A stretch of DNA of 64,000 nucleotides. It comes from Laribacter hongkongensis DSM 14985 (GTDB lineage: Bacteria > Pseudomonadota > Gammaproteobacteria > Burkholderiales > Aquaspirillaceae). Under the pieces are notes generated by a model. It was not told the origin of the DNA, did no database searches, and saw only the letters and a list, made by a program, of their open reading frames with translations. Location of the stretch: positions 1 through 64,000 of the forward strand of contig NZ_AUHR01000012.1 in NCBI RefSeq assembly GCF_000423285.1. Reading direction: 5' to 3'. Shown one piece after another: positions 10,496 to 20,349 of the stretch (position 1 is the stretch's first letter; each line of letters begins with the position of its first letter). Made by a program: the position numbers and the translations under genes.

Positions 10496-13315
10496 ATGAT
10501 GCAAGCTGCTATCAGCCATTCCTATCTGTTCGGCGGAAATGCGCCGTTCATCGAAGAGCTGTACGAGCAATACCTCGACGATCCGGCGACGGTTTCTGCC
10601 GAGTGGCGCGAATATTTCGACAAACTGCAACAGACCGGCGGTGCCACCCGCGACGTGCCGCACCAGCCGATCCAGGAATCGTTCATCCAGCTGGCCAAGA
10701 CGCCGCGCGTGTTCGTCAACAAGCCGTCCGAAGCTACCTGGGAAGCCATGCAGAAGCAGGTGGCCGTGCTCAAGCTGATCAGCGCCTATCGCGTGCTTGG
10801 CAGCCGCTGGGCCACGCTGGACCCGCTCAAGCGCATGGATACCCAGCCGGTACCCGAACTGGACCCGGCCTATCATGGCCTGACCGATACCGACATGGCC
10901 CAGGTCTTCAATACCGGTTCCTTCGTCGGTCTGGCTTCCGGCTCCCTGTCCGAAATCCTCGGCACGCTCAAGCAGACCTACTGCGGCAACATCGGCCTTG
11001 AGTACATGCACATCATCGACAGCAAGCAAAAGCGCTGGGTGCAGAACTATTTCGAAGGCAGCCGTTCGACCCCGTGTTATGACGCAGCGAAAAAACGCAG
11101 CATCCTCAAGCAGGTCACTGCTGCCGAAACGCTGGAACGCTACCTGCATACCAAATACGTCGGCCAGAAGCGTTTCTCGCTGGAAGGCGGCGAATCGATG
11201 ATTGCCGCGCTGGATCACCTGATCCAGAACGCCACCGGCTTCGGCGTCAAGGAACTGATCGTCGGCATGGCCCACCGCGGCCGCCTCAACGTACTGGTCA
11301 ACACCCTGGGCAAGCTGCCGCGCGACCTGTTCTCCGAATTCGAAGGCCGTCCGGCCGTCGAGCTGCCGTCCGGCGACGTGAAGTACCACATGGGTTACTC
11401 CAGCGACATTCCGACCCAGAACGGTCCGATGCACGTGTCGCTGGCGTTCAACCCGTCGCACCTTGAAATCGTCAATCCGGTGGTGGAAGGCTCGGTGCGT
11501 GCGCGCCAGCAGCGCCGCCGCGACACCGAGCGCCGAGAAGTGGTGCCGGTGCTGATCCACGGCGATGCCGCCTTCGGCGGCTTGGGCGTCAACCAGGGCA
11601 CCTTCAACCTGTCTGGCACCCGTGGCTACGGCACCGGCGGTACCCTCCACTTCGTGGTCAACAACCAGATCGGCTTTACCACCTCGGACACCCGCGACAT
11701 GCGCTCGAGCATGTACGCCACCGACATCGCCAAGATGGTCGATGCGCCGATTTTCCACGTCAACGGTGACGATCCGGAGGCCGTGTGCTTTGTCATGCAG
11801 GCGGCACTGGAATTCCGCATGCAGTTCAAGAAAGACGTCGTGGTCGACATGGTGTGCTTCCGCAAGCTGGGGCACAACGAAGGCGACGATCCGATGCTGA
11901 CGCAGCCGATGATGTACAAGAAGATTGTCCAGCATCCCGGCGTGCGCGCCCGCTACGTCGAACGTCTGGTGCAGGAAGGCAGCATTGATGCCAGCGAAGC
12001 CGACAGCCTGATTTCGGCCTATCGCGCCGCCCTCGACAAGGGCGAGCATGTCGAGCAGACCGTGCTGTCCAACTACACCCGCGAATTCAAGCTCGACTGG
12101 ACCCCGTACATCGGCACCCACTGGGCGCATCCGACCGATACCACGCTGCCGACGGCCGACCTCCAGCGTCTGGCCGACAAGCTGACCACGGTGCCCGAAG
12201 GCTTCAAGCTGCACCCGACGGTATCGAAGCTCCTGGCGGCCCGCCGCGAAATGGCGGCCGGCAACCAGGCTGTCGACTGGGGCATGGCCGAAACGCTGGC
12301 CTATGCCTCGCTGGTCGAATCCGGCTACGGCGTGCGCCTTTCCGGTGAAGACTCCGGTCGTGGCACCTTCAGCCATCGCCACTCGGTATTGCATGACCAG
12401 AACCGCGAACGCTGGGATGCCGGTGCCTACGTGCCGCTGCGCAACCTGTCGGACAACCAGGCCGAATTCCTCGTGATCGACTCGATCCTGAACGAGGAAG
12501 CCGTGCTGGCCTACGAATACGGCTATGCCTGCTCGTCGCCGAAGGAACTCACCATCTGGGAAGCCCAGTTCGGTGACTTCGCCAACGGTGCCCAGGTTGC
12601 CATCGACCAGTTCATCGTCTCGGGTGAAACCAAGTGGGGTCGCCTGTGCGGCCTGACCATGATCCTGCCGCACGGCTACGACGGCCAGGGACCGGAGCAC
12701 TCCTCGGCCCGGGTCGAGCGTTACCTGCAACTGTGTGCCGAACACAACGTCCAGGTCGTGATGCCGTCGACGGCCGCGCAGATGTTCCATGTGCTGCGCC
12801 GCCAGATGCTGCGTCCGTACCGCAAACCGCTGATCATCCCGATGAGCAAGCGCCTGCTGCGCTACAAGGAATCGATGAGCCCGCTGGCCGACTTCACCTC
12901 GGGCGGTTTCAAGCCGGTCATTGGTGAAATCGAGGCGCTGGATGCCAAAAAGGTCAAGCGCGTCGTTCTGTGTGCCGGTCAGGTGTATTACGATCTCCTC
13001 AATGCCCGTCGCGAACGTGACATCCAGGACATCGCCATCGTGCGTGTCGAGCAGCTGTATCCGTTCCCGACCGAGCAGCTGGCCGCCGAACTGGCGCAGT
13101 ACACCAATGCCCGCGAGCTGATGTGGGTGCAGGAAGAGCCGAAGAACCAGGGCGCGTGGTACCAGATCCGTCACCGCCTCGAGCGCCAGCTGGCACCGAA
13201 GCAGACGCTGCTGTTTGCCGGCCGTCCGTCGTCGGCCTCGCCGGCAGTCGGTTACATGAGCAAGCATGTCGCCCAGCTCAAGGCTTTCCTCGAAGAAGCC
13301 ATGACCCTTGGTTAA
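10496..13315 (+). CDS. sucA: 2-oxoglutarate dehydrogenase E1 component
   Basis: This thiamine-diphosphate enzyme decarboxylates 2-oxoglutarate and transfers the succinyl group to E2 (SucB). The 939-aa product is full length for the family. Visible motifs include VGMAHRGRLNVLVNTLGK, the HGDAAFGGLGVNQ segment, the cofactor-binding FHVNGDDPEAV with the later NN-containing VVNNQIGFTTS, and HNEGDDPMLTQP. ATG 10496 and ATG 10499 are adjacent, and AAGGG lies upstream. It is the first gene of sucAB-(61-aa ORF)-lpdA-sucCD. Confidence 0.97.
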   Translation: MMQAAISHSYLFGGNAPFIEELYEQYLDDPATVSAEWREYFDKLQQTGGATRDVPHQPIQESFIQLAKTPRVFVNKPSEATWEAMQKQVAVLKLISAYRVLGSRWATLDPLKRMDTQPVPELDPAYHGLTDTDMAQVFNTGSFVGLASGSLSEILGTLKQTYCGNIGLEYMHIIDSKQKRWVQNYFEGSRSTPCYDAAKKRSILKQVTAAETLERYLHTKYVGQKRFSLEGGESMIAALDHLIQNATGFGVKELIVGMAHRGRLNVLVNTLGKLPRDLFSEFEGRPAVELPSGDVKYHMGYSSDIPTQNGPMHVSLAFNPSHLEIVNPVVEGSVRARQQRRRDTERREVVPVLIHGDAAFGGLGVNQGTFNLSGTRGYGTGGTLHFVVNNQIGFTTSDTRDMRSSMYATDIAKMVDAPIFHVNGDDPEAVCFVMQAALEFRMQFKKDVVVDMVCFRKLGHNEGDDPMLTQPMMYKKIVQHPGVRARYVERLVQEGSIDASEADSLISAYRAALDKGEHVEQTVLSNYTREFKLDWTPYIGTHWAHPTDTTLPTADLQRLADKLTTVPEGFKLHPTVSKLLAARREMAAGNQAVDWGMAETLAYASLVESGYGVRLSGEDSGRGTFSHRHSVLHDQNRERWDAGAYVPLRNLSDNQAEFLVIDSILNEEAVLAYEYGYACSSPKELTIWEAQFGDFANGAQVAIDQFIVSGETKWGRLCGLTMILPHGYDGQGPEHSSARVERYLQLCAEHNVQVVMPSTAAQMFHVLRRQMLRPYRKPLIIPMSKRLLRYKESMSPLADFTSGGFKPVIGEIEALDAKKVKRVVLCAGQVYYDLLNARRERDIQDIAIVRVEQLYPFPTEQLAAELAQYTNARELMWVQEEPKNQGAWYQIRHRLERQLAPKQTLLFAGRPSSASPAVGYMSKHVAQLKAFLEEAMTLG

Positions 13316-13338
13316 CCAGTTCATCTGATGGGGAGACA

Positions 13339-13363
13339 CCTGCCCGTGCAAGGCGCGGGCAGG
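13339..13363 (+). repeat. Intercistronic hairpin between sucA and sucB
   Basis: CCTGCCCG (13339-13346) is complementary to CGGGCAGG (13356-13363), leaving a nine-base loop. A second GC-rich palindrome centred near 13385 (GCGGGGCCCCGC) follows, just before the sucB SD. There is no U tract, so these are more likely mRNA-processing or stability elements than terminators. Confidence 0.5.
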
Positions 13364-13411
13364 ATGCAGAACAACGAGGCGGGGCCCCGCCCGCGCAATG
13401 GAGTCCACACT

Positions 13412-14620
13412 ATGCTGATCGAAGTCAAAGTCCCGCAACTGCCGGAATCGGTGTCCGAAGCGACGCTGGTGAACTGGCACAAGAAACCCGGCGAATCCGT
13501 GAGCCGTGACGAAAACCTGATTGACCTGGAAACCGACAAGGTGGTGCTGGAGCTGCCGGCTCCGCAGGCCGGCGTGCTGGTCGAACTGGTGGAACAGGAT
13601 GGTGCCACCGTGGTCAGCGGCCAGCTGATTGCCCTTATCGATACGGCTGCCGTGGCCGGTGCCAGTGCTCCGGCTGCTGCCCAGCCGGTGGCCGAAGTGG
13701 CTGTGGCAGCCCAGTCTGCCGCTGCCGTGATGCCTGCCGCCAGGAAGCTGGCAGCCGAAACCGGCGTGGATGCCGGTTCGGTAGCCGGTTCCGGTCGTGA
13801 CGGCCGCATCCTGAAGGAAGACATCCTCAAGGCTGCCAGCCAGCCCAAGGCTGCTGCCCCGGCACCGGCCCGTCCGGCTGCCATGCCGGGCCCGGTGGAT
13901 GTGTCGTCGCTGCTGGGGGAGCGTCCGGAACAGCGCGTACCGATGAGCCGCCTGCGTCAGCGCGTGGCCGAACGCCTGCTGCAAAGCCAGGCCCAGAATG
14001 CCATCCTCACCACCTTCAACGAAGTCAACATGAAGCCGGTGATGGAACTGCGCAACCAGTACAAGGACCGCTTCGAGAAGGCCCACGGCGTCAAGCTCGG
14101 CTTCATGGGCTTCTTCGTCAAGGCCGTGGTGCATGCCTTGAAGAAGTACCCGGTGGTGAATGCCTCGGTGGACGGCAATGACATCGTCTACCACGGTTAC
14201 TTTGACATCGGTGTGGCCGTGGGCAGCCCGCGTGGTCTGGTTGTGCCGATCATCCGCAATGCCGACCAGCTGTCGCTGGCCGAGATCGAGCGCCAGATTG
14301 CCGACTTCGGCAAGCGCGCCCAGGAAGGCAAGCTCGGCATGGAAGAGCTCACCGGCGGCACCTACACCATTTCCAACGGCGGTACTTTCGGCTCGATGAT
14401 GTCGACCCCGATCATCAACCCGCCGCAGTCGGCCATCCTCGGCATGCATGCCACCAAGGAACGTGCCGTGGTCGAAAACGGCCAGGTGGTGGTGCGTCCG
14501 ATGATGTATCTGGCCCAGTCCTACGACCACCGCATCATCGACGGCCGTGAAGCCGTACTGAGCCTGGTGGCAATCAAGGAAGCCATCGAAGACCCGGCAC
14601 GCCTGCTGCTGGACCTGTAA
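13412..14620 (+). CDS. sucB: Dihydrolipoamide succinyltransferase, E2 of 2-oxoglutarate dehydrogenase
   Basis: E2 carries the succinyl group on lipoyl-lysine and passes it to CoA. The 402-aa product has one lipoyl domain (residues 1-75, lipoyl Lys in [10 protein letters not shown]), an Ala/Pro-rich linker, a peripheral-subunit-binding domain (around residues 108-145, with [16 protein letters not shown]) and the catalytic domain ending in the active-site [13 protein letters not shown]. The frame is open upstream, but ATG 13412 has GGAG and begins the conserved lipoyl domain. It lies between sucA and the E3 gene, with a small membrane ORF inserted downstream. Confidence 0.97.
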   Translation: MLIEVKVPQLPESVSEATLVNWHKKPGESVSRDENLIDLETDKVVLELPAPQAGVLVELVEQDGATVVSGQLIALIDTAAVAGASAPAAAQPVAEVAVAAQSAAAVMPAARKLAAETGVDAGSVAGSGRDGRILKEDILKAASQPKAAAPAPARPAAMPGPVDVSSLLGERPEQRVPMSRLRQRVAERLLQSQAQNAILTTFNEVNMKPVMELRNQYKDRFEKAHGVKLGFMGFFVKAVVHALKKYPVVNASVDGNDIVYHGYFDIGVAVGSPRGLVVPIIRNADQLSLAEIERQIADFGKRAQEGKLGMEELTGGTYTISNGGTFGSMMSTPIINPPQSAILGMHATKERAVVENGQVVVRPMMYLAQSYDHRIIDGREAVLSLVAIKEAIEDPARLLLDL

Positions 14621-14682
14621 ACTGCGAGCTTTTTAGAGGCGGGGCGCACTGTCGTCCCGCCTGCCTACGGAAAGCCCCGCAC

Positions 14683-14868
14683 ATGAACGAAAACCTGCTC
14701 TACGGTCTGGCCTTTGTCCTGGCCGGCATCGTCATCATCGCCCTGCGCGTCATTGGCTGGAAGCGCGGCCGCAAGAGTGACTGGTTCGTCAATTTTGGCG
14801 CCATCGTCGTTGCCCTGCTGTTCGCCGGATTCGGGGTAATGCTGGTTGCGCTGTCCATGCGGGTGTGA
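14683..14868 (+). CDS. Small membrane protein of unknown function, between sucB and lpdA
   Basis: The product is a 61-aa protein that I do not recognise. It consists of two hydrophobic helices (about residues 5-24 and 36-58) separated by a short basic loop, [10 protein letters not shown], so a two-pass inner-membrane protein is predicted. It lies in the same direction as the suc operon. It starts 62 nt after sucB and ends 20 nt before lpdA, so it is probably cotranscribed. No catalytic motif is visible. The length, helix pattern and operon position make it likely to be real. Confidence 0.65.
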   Translation: MNENLLYGLAFVLAGIVIIALRVIGWKRGRKSDWFVNFGAIVVALLFAGFGVMLVALSMRV

Positions 14869-14888
14869 CCGTTACTCAAGGGGAAACC

Positions 14889-16322
14889 ATGAGTCAACAA
14901 TTCGACGTCGTCGTGATCGGTGGCGGTCCCGGCGGTTATGTAGCTGCCATTCGTGCTGCCCAGCTGGGTTTCAATACCGCTTGCGTGGACAGTTTCAAAA
15001 ACCCCGAAGGCCAGCCGAGCCTCGGGGGCACATGCCTGAACGTCGGCTGCATTCCGTCCAAGGCGCTGTTGCAGTCGAGTGAAAACCTCCATGCCGTGCA
15101 GCATGACTTTGCTGCCCACGGCATCAGCGTGAATGGTGCCAGCATGGATGTAGGCACGATGCTCAAGCGCAAGGAAGGCATCATCGGCAAGAACGCCGCC
15201 GGCATCGCCTTCCTGTTCAAGAAAAACAAGGTGGCCAACATCCACGGCCTGGCAACGCTCAAGGCGCGCCAGAACGAAAAATGGGTCATTGAAGTGACCG
15301 ACAACGGTGCCGTGGTCGATACGCTGGAAGCCACCCACGTCATCATCGCCACCGGTTCCCGTCCGCGTCCGCTGCCGGGTGTCGCCATTGACAACCGCGT
15401 GGTGCTCGACAACGCCGGCGCGCTGGCCATGACCGGTGTACCGCAGCGTCTGGGCGTCATTGGTTCCGGCGTCATCGGTCTGGAAATGGGCAGTGTGTGG
15501 AAGCGGCTGGGAGCCGAGGTCACCGTGCTGGAGGCCATGCCGGCCTTCCTGGCTGCTGCCGACCAGCAGATCGCCAAAGAGGCATTCAAGTACCTGACCA
15601 AGCAGACCGGGCTGGACATCCAGCTGGGTGTGAAGATCGGTGACATCAAGGTGGCTGACGACAGCGTGTCGGTGGCCTATGAGGTCGGCGGCGAGCAGAA
15701 AGTGGCCGAATTCGACCGCCTGATCGTGTCGATCGGCCGCGTGCCGAACACCGACGGTCTGGGTGCCGAAAACGTCGGACTGCAAGTTGACGAGCGTGGT
15801 TTTGTGGTGGTGGACGACAACTGCCATGCCAACCTGCCGAACGTCTGGGCCATCGGTGACGTGGTGCGTGGCCCGATGCTGGCGCACAAGGCCAGCGAAG
15901 AAGGCGTGGCCGTGGCCGAGCGCATTGCCGGACAAAAGCCGCATATCGACTTCGGCATGATCCCGTGGGTGATCTACACCAGTCCGGAAATCGCCTGGGT
16001 CGGCAAGACCGAAGAGCAGCTCAAGGCCGAAGGCATCGAGTACAAGAAAGGCACGTCGGGTTTTGCCGCCAACGGCCGGGCGCTGGGACTGGGCATGGCC
16101 CAAGGAACCGTCAAGGTGCTGGCCTGCGCCAAAACCGACCGCATTCTCGGGGTGCACATCATCGGCCCGTTTGCGTCCGAGCTGATTGCCGAAGCCGTGG
16201 TGGCGATGGAGTTTGCCGCATCGAGCGAAGACATTGCCCGCATCGTGCATGCGCATCCGTCGCTGTCCGAAGTGCTGCACGAAGCCTGTCTGGCGGCTGA
16301 CAAGCGCGCCCTGCACGGCTGA
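14889..16322 (+). CDS. lpdA: Dihydrolipoyl dehydrogenase (E3)
   Basis: E3 reoxidises dihydrolipoamide on E2 using FAD and NAD. The 477-aa product opens with the FAD-binding [15 protein letters not shown] and then the redox-active disulfide [13 protein letters not shown]. An NAD-binding fold ([15 protein letters not shown]) follows, and the catalytic His-Glu pair lies in [16 protein letters not shown] 14889 has AAGGGG upstream; a GTG-started extension by eight codons is unlikely. The position after sucB indicates service to the 2-oxoglutarate dehydrogenase complex. Confidence 0.96.
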   Translation: MSQQFDVVVIGGGPGGYVAAIRAAQLGFNTACVDSFKNPEGQPSLGGTCLNVGCIPSKALLQSSENLHAVQHDFAAHGISVNGASMDVGTMLKRKEGIIGKNAAGIAFLFKKNKVANIHGLATLKARQNEKWVIEVTDNGAVVDTLEATHVIIATGSRPRPLPGVAIDNRVVLDNAGALAMTGVPQRLGVIGSGVIGLEMGSVWKRLGAEVTVLEAMPAFLAAADQQIAKEAFKYLTKQTGLDIQLGVKIGDIKVADDSVSVAYEVGGEQKVAEFDRLIVSIGRVPNTDGLGAENVGLQVDERGFVVVDDNCHANLPNVWAIGDVVRGPMLAHKASEEGVAVAERIAGQKPHIDFGMIPWVIYTSPEIAWVGKTEEQLKAEGIEYKKGTSGFAANGRALGLGMAQGTVKVLACAKTDRILGVHIIGPFASELIAEAVVAMEFAASSEDIARIVHAHPSLSEVLHEACLAADKRALHG

Positions 16323-16344
16323 CCTGACCAAGACAATACCGATA

Positions 16345-16381
16345 GCGGAATCCAAGGCTGTTCCTGGCCGGCAGATTCCGC
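16345..16381 (+). repeat. Intercistronic inverted repeat between lpdA and sucC
   Basis: GCGGAATC (16345-16352) is complementary to GATTCCGC (16374-16381) with a 21-nt loop. It lies in the 89-nt spacer before sucC and has no U tract. It may be an mRNA structural element. Confidence 0.4.
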
Positions 16382-16411
16382 ACCACCCCCTCCCAAAAAG
16401 AGAGAGAAACC

Positions 16412-17578
16412 ATGAACCTGCACGAATACCAAGCCAAGGAGCTGCTGGCCAAATACGGCCTGCCGGTGCAACAGGGCATTCTGGCCTCCAACGCCGACGA
16501 GGCAGCAGCGGCATTCGACCAGCTCGGCGGCAAGTTTGCTGTTGTCAAGGCCCAGGTGCATGCCGGCGGCCGTGGCAAGGCCGGTGGCGTCAAAGTTGTC
16601 AAGAGCCGCGAAGAAGCCGCTGATGTCGCCGCGACCCTGATCGGCAAGAACCTGGTGACCTACCAGACCGATGCCAACGGCCAGCCGGTCAACAGCGTCC
16701 TGGTGTGCGAGGACATGTACCCGGTCGAACGCGAACTGTACCTCGGTGCTGTCGTGGACCGCTCCACCCGCCGCGTGACTTTCATGGCTTCGACCGAAGG
16801 CGGTGTGGAAATCGAGGAAGTGGCGCACAACACGCCGGAAAAAATCCTCAAGGTAACCGTCGATCCGCTGGTCGGCCTGCTGCCGTTCCAGGCCCGTGAA
16901 GTCGCTTTCGCGCTGGGCCTCAAGGACAAGCAGGTCAACGAATTCGTCAAGCTGATGACTGGCGCTTATCGCGCCTTCGTCGAAAACGATTTCGCCCTCT
17001 TCGAAATCAACCCGCTGGCCGTACGTGCCAACGGTGCACTGGCCTGCGTGGATGCCAAGGTCGGCATCGACTCCAATGCCCTCTACCGCCTGCCGGCCGT
17101 GGCTGCCCTGCGTGACAAGTCGCAGGAAAACGAGCGCGAGCTGAAGGCTTCCGAATTCGACCTCAACTACGTGGCGCTGGAAGGCAACATCGGCTGCATG
17201 GTGAACGGTGCCGGTCTGGCGATGGCCACCATGGACATCATCAAGCTCAAGGGTGGTCAACCGGCCAACTTCCTTGACGTAGGCGGTGGTGCCACCAAGG
17301 AGCGCGTGGTTGAAGCGTTCAAGCTGATCCTGGCTGACCCGTCGGTCAAGGGCGTGCTGATCAACATCTTCGGCGGCATCGTGCGCTGCGACATGATCGC
17401 CGAGGCCATCATTGCTGCCGTCAAGGAAGTGAATGTCACCGTGCCGGTGGTGGTGCGTCTGGAAGGCAACAATGCCGAACTGGGTGCCAGGCTGCTGGAA
17501 GAATCCGGCCTCAAGCTGACTTCGGCCCAGGGCCTGAACGATGCCGCCGAAAAGATCGTCGCCGCTGTTGGCGCCTGA
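16412..17578 (+). CDS. sucC: Succinate--CoA ligase, beta subunit
   Basis: Together with SucD, this subunit converts succinyl-CoA to succinate with substrate-level formation of a nucleoside triphosphate. The 388-aa product has an N-terminal ATP-grasp domain ([36 protein letters not shown]) and a C-terminal CoA-ligase domain including [18 protein letters not shown] and [16 protein letters not shown]. The length equals the E. coli protein. GAGAGAG precedes the ATG. sucD follows after 27 nt. Confidence 0.97.
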   Translation: MNLHEYQAKELLAKYGLPVQQGILASNADEAAAAFDQLGGKFAVVKAQVHAGGRGKAGGVKVVKSREEAADVAATLIGKNLVTYQTDANGQPVNSVLVCEDMYPVERELYLGAVVDRSTRRVTFMASTEGGVEIEEVAHNTPEKILKVTVDPLVGLLPFQAREVAFALGLKDKQVNEFVKLMTGAYRAFVENDFALFEINPLAVRANGALACVDAKVGIDSNALYRLPAVAALRDKSQENERELKASEFDLNYVALEGNIGCMVNGAGLAMATMDIIKLKGGQPANFLDVGGGATKERVVEAFKLILADPSVKGVLINIFGGIVRCDMIAEAIIAAVKEVNVTVPVVVRLEGNNAELGARLLEESGLKLTSAQGLNDAAEKIVAAVGA

Positions 17579-17605
17579 TCCACGTACCGAATACAGGAGT
17601 CAACC

Positions 17606-18490
17606 ATGAGCGTTTTGGTCAACAAAGACACCCGTGTGCTGGTGCAGGGCTTTACCGGCAAGAACGGCACTTTCCACTCTGAACAGGCACTGGCCTACGG
17701 CACCAAGGTTGTCGGTGGCGTGACCCCGGGCAAGGGTGGCAGCGAACACCTCGGCCTGCCGGTGTTCAATACCATGAAGGATGCCGTGCGCGAAACCCGC
17801 GCCGACGCCTCGGTGATCTACGTGCCGGCACCGTTCGTGCTGGATTCGGTCATCGAAGCCGTCGATGCCGGCGTGAAGCTGATCGTCACCATTACCGAAG
17901 GCGTGCCGACCCTCGACATGCTGAAGGTGAAGCGTTATGTCGAGGAGTCCGGTGCCCGCCTGATCGGCCCGAACTGCCCCGGCATCATCACCCCGGGCGA
18001 GTGCAAGATCGGCATCATGCCGGGACACATCCACAAGCCGGGCCGCATCGGCATCGTGTCGCGTTCCGGTACCCTGACCTACGAAGCCGTGGCGCAGACC
18101 ACCGTGCTGGGTCTGGGCCAGTCCACCTGCATCGGCATTGGCGGCGACCCGATCCCGGGCACCAGCCACATTGATGCCCTGAAGCTGTTCCAGGACGATC
18201 CGGACACCGACGCCATCGTGATGATCGGTGAAATCGGTGGTACTGCCGAAGAAGAAGCAGCCGAGTTTGCCAAGTCCTACGTCACCAAGCCGATCGTGGG
18301 CTACATCGCTGGCGTAACTGCGCCGAAAGGCAAGCGCATGGGCCACGCCGGTGCCATCATTTCCGGTGGCAAGGGTACGGCCGAAGAAAAGTTTGCTGCC
18401 TTTGAAAAGGCTGGCATCCGCTACACCCGCAGCCCGGCTGAAATCGGCACTACCATGCTGGCGCTGCTGAAGGAAAAGGGCATGGCCTGA
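17606..18490 (+). CDS. sucD: Succinate--CoA ligase, alpha subunit
   Basis: This subunit binds CoA and carries the phosphohistidine intermediate. The 294-aa product has the CoA-binding N-terminal Rossmann domain ([19 protein letters not shown]) and the active-site His in [18 protein letters not shown]. The SD is AGGAG. It ends the TCA block and is followed by a strong terminator. Confidence 0.97.
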   Translation: MSVLVNKDTRVLVQGFTGKNGTFHSEQALAYGTKVVGGVTPGKGGSEHLGLPVFNTMKDAVRETRADASVIYVPAPFVLDSVIEAVDAGVKLIVTITEGVPTLDMLKVKRYVEESGARLIGPNCPGIITPGECKIGIMPGHIHKPGRIGIVSRSGTLTYEAVAQTTVLGLGQSTCIGIGGDPIPGTSHIDALKLFQDDPDTDAIVMIGEIGGTAEEEAAEFAKSYVTKPIVGYIAGVTAPKGKRMGHAGAIISGGKGTAEEKFAAFEKAGIRYTRSPAEIGTTMLALLKEKGMA

Positions 18491-18540
18491 TCCCGGCATC
18501 CTTGTAAAGATGCCGGTGGACGTTGTCCGCCAGCCACAGC

Positions 18541-18564
18541 AAGCCACCTCCGGGTGGCTTTTTT
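18541..18564 (+). terminator. Intrinsic terminator downstream of sucD
   Basis: AAGCCACC (18541-18548) pairs with GGTGGCTT (18553-18560) around TCCG and is followed by TTTT. It ends the suc operon. Confidence 0.9.
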
Positions 18565-18623
18565 CATGTCCGGCCCATGGAATGATGGATAATCATTTGT
18601 CATTTTCAAATGGGGGGCGTGTC

Positions 18624-19175
18624 ATGAAAAACCAGTCGGGCTTTACCTTGATCGAACTGTCCATCGTGCTGGTAGTGATTGGCCTGATCATCGGGATGGG
18701 GTTCAAGGGCAAGGACCTGATCGACAGTGCCAAGACCAAGAGCCTGCAAACGCAGATCATGAAAATCCAGACAGCGTTCAATATTTATTATGAGCGCAAC
18801 GGGTTTTATCCCGGACTGGGCCTGAATGGTAACGCCCGTTTGGCTGGCGATAATCCGGCCAATTACAACACCACGCAGTTTCGGGCTGACCTGACCGGCT
18901 CAGGCATTTTGTCGCCGCAAGAACTGAAAAGCCCGTTGGGCGCAACGTGGGGTGTTTATGCCGTCAATGGCAAGCTGATGCTGGATCTGGACGGTGCCAA
19001 CACGGATGCCAAATATGTCTGCCAGCTGGACAGGCTGATGGACGATGGCGTGCCCGGCACGGGTACGGTGCAGGCTGGGGTCAATAACGGAAACCTTTAT
19101 ACCGTCGACAGTGACTGCTACTCCAGCGCCGTTGCCGGCAAACAGAGCGATCTCTGGGTCCAGCTGCTGCCCTGA
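18624..19175 (+). CDS. Type IV pilin-like / prepilin N-terminal methylation protein
   Basis: The 183-aa product carries a type III (prepilin peptidase) signal. MKNQSG precedes the cleavage site and FTLIELSIVLVVIGLIIG follows, with the conserved Glu at +5 and a hydrophobic helix. The remainder is a short globular head with two Cys (about residues 132 and 158) that could form a pilin-type disulfide loop. A longer frame opens upstream at 18510, but ATG 18624 gives the canonical short leader. No pilus assembly genes are nearby, and the gene is isolated between two terminators. It could be a minor pilin, a pseudopilin or a competence pilin. Confidence 0.85.
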   Translation: MKNQSGFTLIELSIVLVVIGLIIGMGFKGKDLIDSAKTKSLQTQIMKIQTAFNIYYERNGFYPGLGLNGNARLAGDNPANYNTTQFRADLTGSGILSPQELKSPLGATWGVYAVNGKLMLDLDGANTDAKYVCQLDRLMDDGVPGTGTVQAGVNNGNLYTVDSDCYSSAVAGKQSDLWVQLLP

Positions 19176-19204
19176 CGATTGACAGCTTTCCGGTTTGCCC
19201 ATAC

Positions 19205-19232
19205 AAAGCCTCATTGTTGAATGAGGCTTTTT
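19205..19232 (+). terminator. Intrinsic terminator between the pilin-like gene and rlmM
   Basis: AAAGCCTCATT (19205-19215) pairs with AATGAGGCTTT (19220-19230) around GTTG and is followed by T residues. The rlmM ATG begins two bases after this element. Its only SD-like sequence, TGAGG, is within the 3' arm of the stem. Confidence 0.85.
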
Positions 19233-19233
19233 C

Positions 19234-20295
19234 ATGTCTGTCGTTTTTCTTCTGCAAACCCGGCCTGGCTTCGAGCGCGATGCACAGCAAGAGGCCCGGA
19301 CCGTGGCGCTGGAGCGTCGCGGTCTGGAGCTCAAACCTGTCGAAACCGGCGAAGGCTTCGTGCTTTTGCAGTCCGATGCGCCACTGACCCCGTTTGGCTG
19401 GCGTGACCTGGCCTTTTCACGCACCCTGTCGCGGGTCATCGCGGACATTCCGCTGGGAGACCGGGATCGTCTGACTCCCATCCTGGACGTCGTGGGCCAG
19501 AAGGCCATGACCTTTACCTCGGTCTGGCTGGAGTGGCCGGATACCAATGACGGCAAGGCCATGTCAGGCTTTGCCCGCAAGTTCCAGCCGCTTCTGGAAG
19601 AGAAGCTGGCCGCTGCCGGCAGGCTGGGCCAGGATGCCTCCACCCGGCTGCAACTGTTTTTTCCGTCAAAATCCCGGGTACTGGTATCGGTCAGCGAACC
19701 GCAGTGGGGAGCGCCGTGGCCACTGGGAATCCTGCGCCTGCGCATGCCTACCGATGCGCCCAGCCGCTCCACGCTCAAGCTTGCCGAAGCGTTCGAGGTG
19801 TTCCTGGGTGAGCAGGGCCAGCAGGACAAGCTCAAGCCCGGCATGACGGCCGTGGACTTGGGTGCGGCACCGGGTGGCTGGACATGGCAGCTGCTGCGGC
19901 GCGGCATCAAGGTCTATGCCGTGGACAACGGGCCGATGAAGGGATCGTGTGACGGTCATCCGTTGGTCAAGCATCTGCGGCAGGACGGTTTTCGCTTTCG
20001 CCCGCCCCATCCGGTCGACTGGCTGGTTTGCGACATGGTGGAACGTCCGGGGCGTGTGGCCGAACTCATGGCTGACTGGCTGGCCGAGGGTTCGGCGCGG
20101 CAGGCCGTGTTCAACCTGAAGCTGCCGATGAAGAAGCGTGCCGAGGCGCTGTCGGATGCGCTGGAGCGCATTGACGCACGCATGCTGGCGGCAGGTCTGG
20201 CGTACACCTTGCAGGTCAAGCAGCTCTACCATGATCGCGAGGAAGTCACGGTCTATCTGGCGCGTCCCGCGGCGACTGGCCGGCGCCGGCGCTAG
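19234..20295 (+). CDS. rlmM: 23S rRNA (cytidine-2498-2'-O)-methyltransferase
   Basis: RlmM methylates the ribose of C2498 in 23S rRNA using S-adenosylmethionine. The 353-aa length is typical. An N-terminal THUMP-like RNA-binding part is followed by an RrmJ-type methyltransferase fold with the SAM-binding motif AVDLGAAPGGWTWQLL (about residue 208) and the downstream VDWLVCDMVERP and FNLKLPMKK segments, which carry K-D-K-type catalytic residues. The ATG directly follows a terminator hairpin. Transcription may therefore need a promoter upstream within the pilin-like gene, or readthrough. Confidence 0.92.
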   Translation: MSVVFLLQTRPGFERDAQQEARTVALERRGLELKPVETGEGFVLLQSDAPLTPFGWRDLAFSRTLSRVIADIPLGDRDRLTPILDVVGQKAMTFTSVWLEWPDTNDGKAMSGFARKFQPLLEEKLAAAGRLGQDASTRLQLFFPSKSRVLVSVSEPQWGAPWPLGILRLRMPTDAPSRSTLKLAEAFEVFLGEQGQQDKLKPGMTAVDLGAAPGGWTWQLLRRGIKVYAVDNGPMKGSCDGHPLVKHLRQDGFRFRPPHPVDWLVCDMVERPGRVAELMADWLAEGSARQAVFNLKLPMKKRAEALSDALERIDARMLAAGLAYTLQVKQLYHDREEVTVYLARPAATGRRRR

Positions 20296-20309
20296 TCATG
20301 CATCTGTAG

Positions 20310-20342
20310 AAAACCCCGCTGTGGTTGAAGGCGGGGTTTTTT
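20310..20342. terminator. Bidirectional terminator between rlmM and the Crp/Fnr gene
   Basis: AAACCCCGC (20311-20319) pairs with GCGGGGTTT (20331-20339), with an A run on the left and a T run on the right. It serves two convergent genes. Confidence 0.88.
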
Positions 20343-20349
20343 GTCCGGG

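Noticed and set aside
9035-14530. A very long open frame on the minus strand (about 1830 codons) opposite gltA, sucA and sucB
   Set aside because: It is antisense to three secure TCA genes, is His/Gly/Val-rich, has no SD or motif, and is explained by the codon bias of GC-rich genes.
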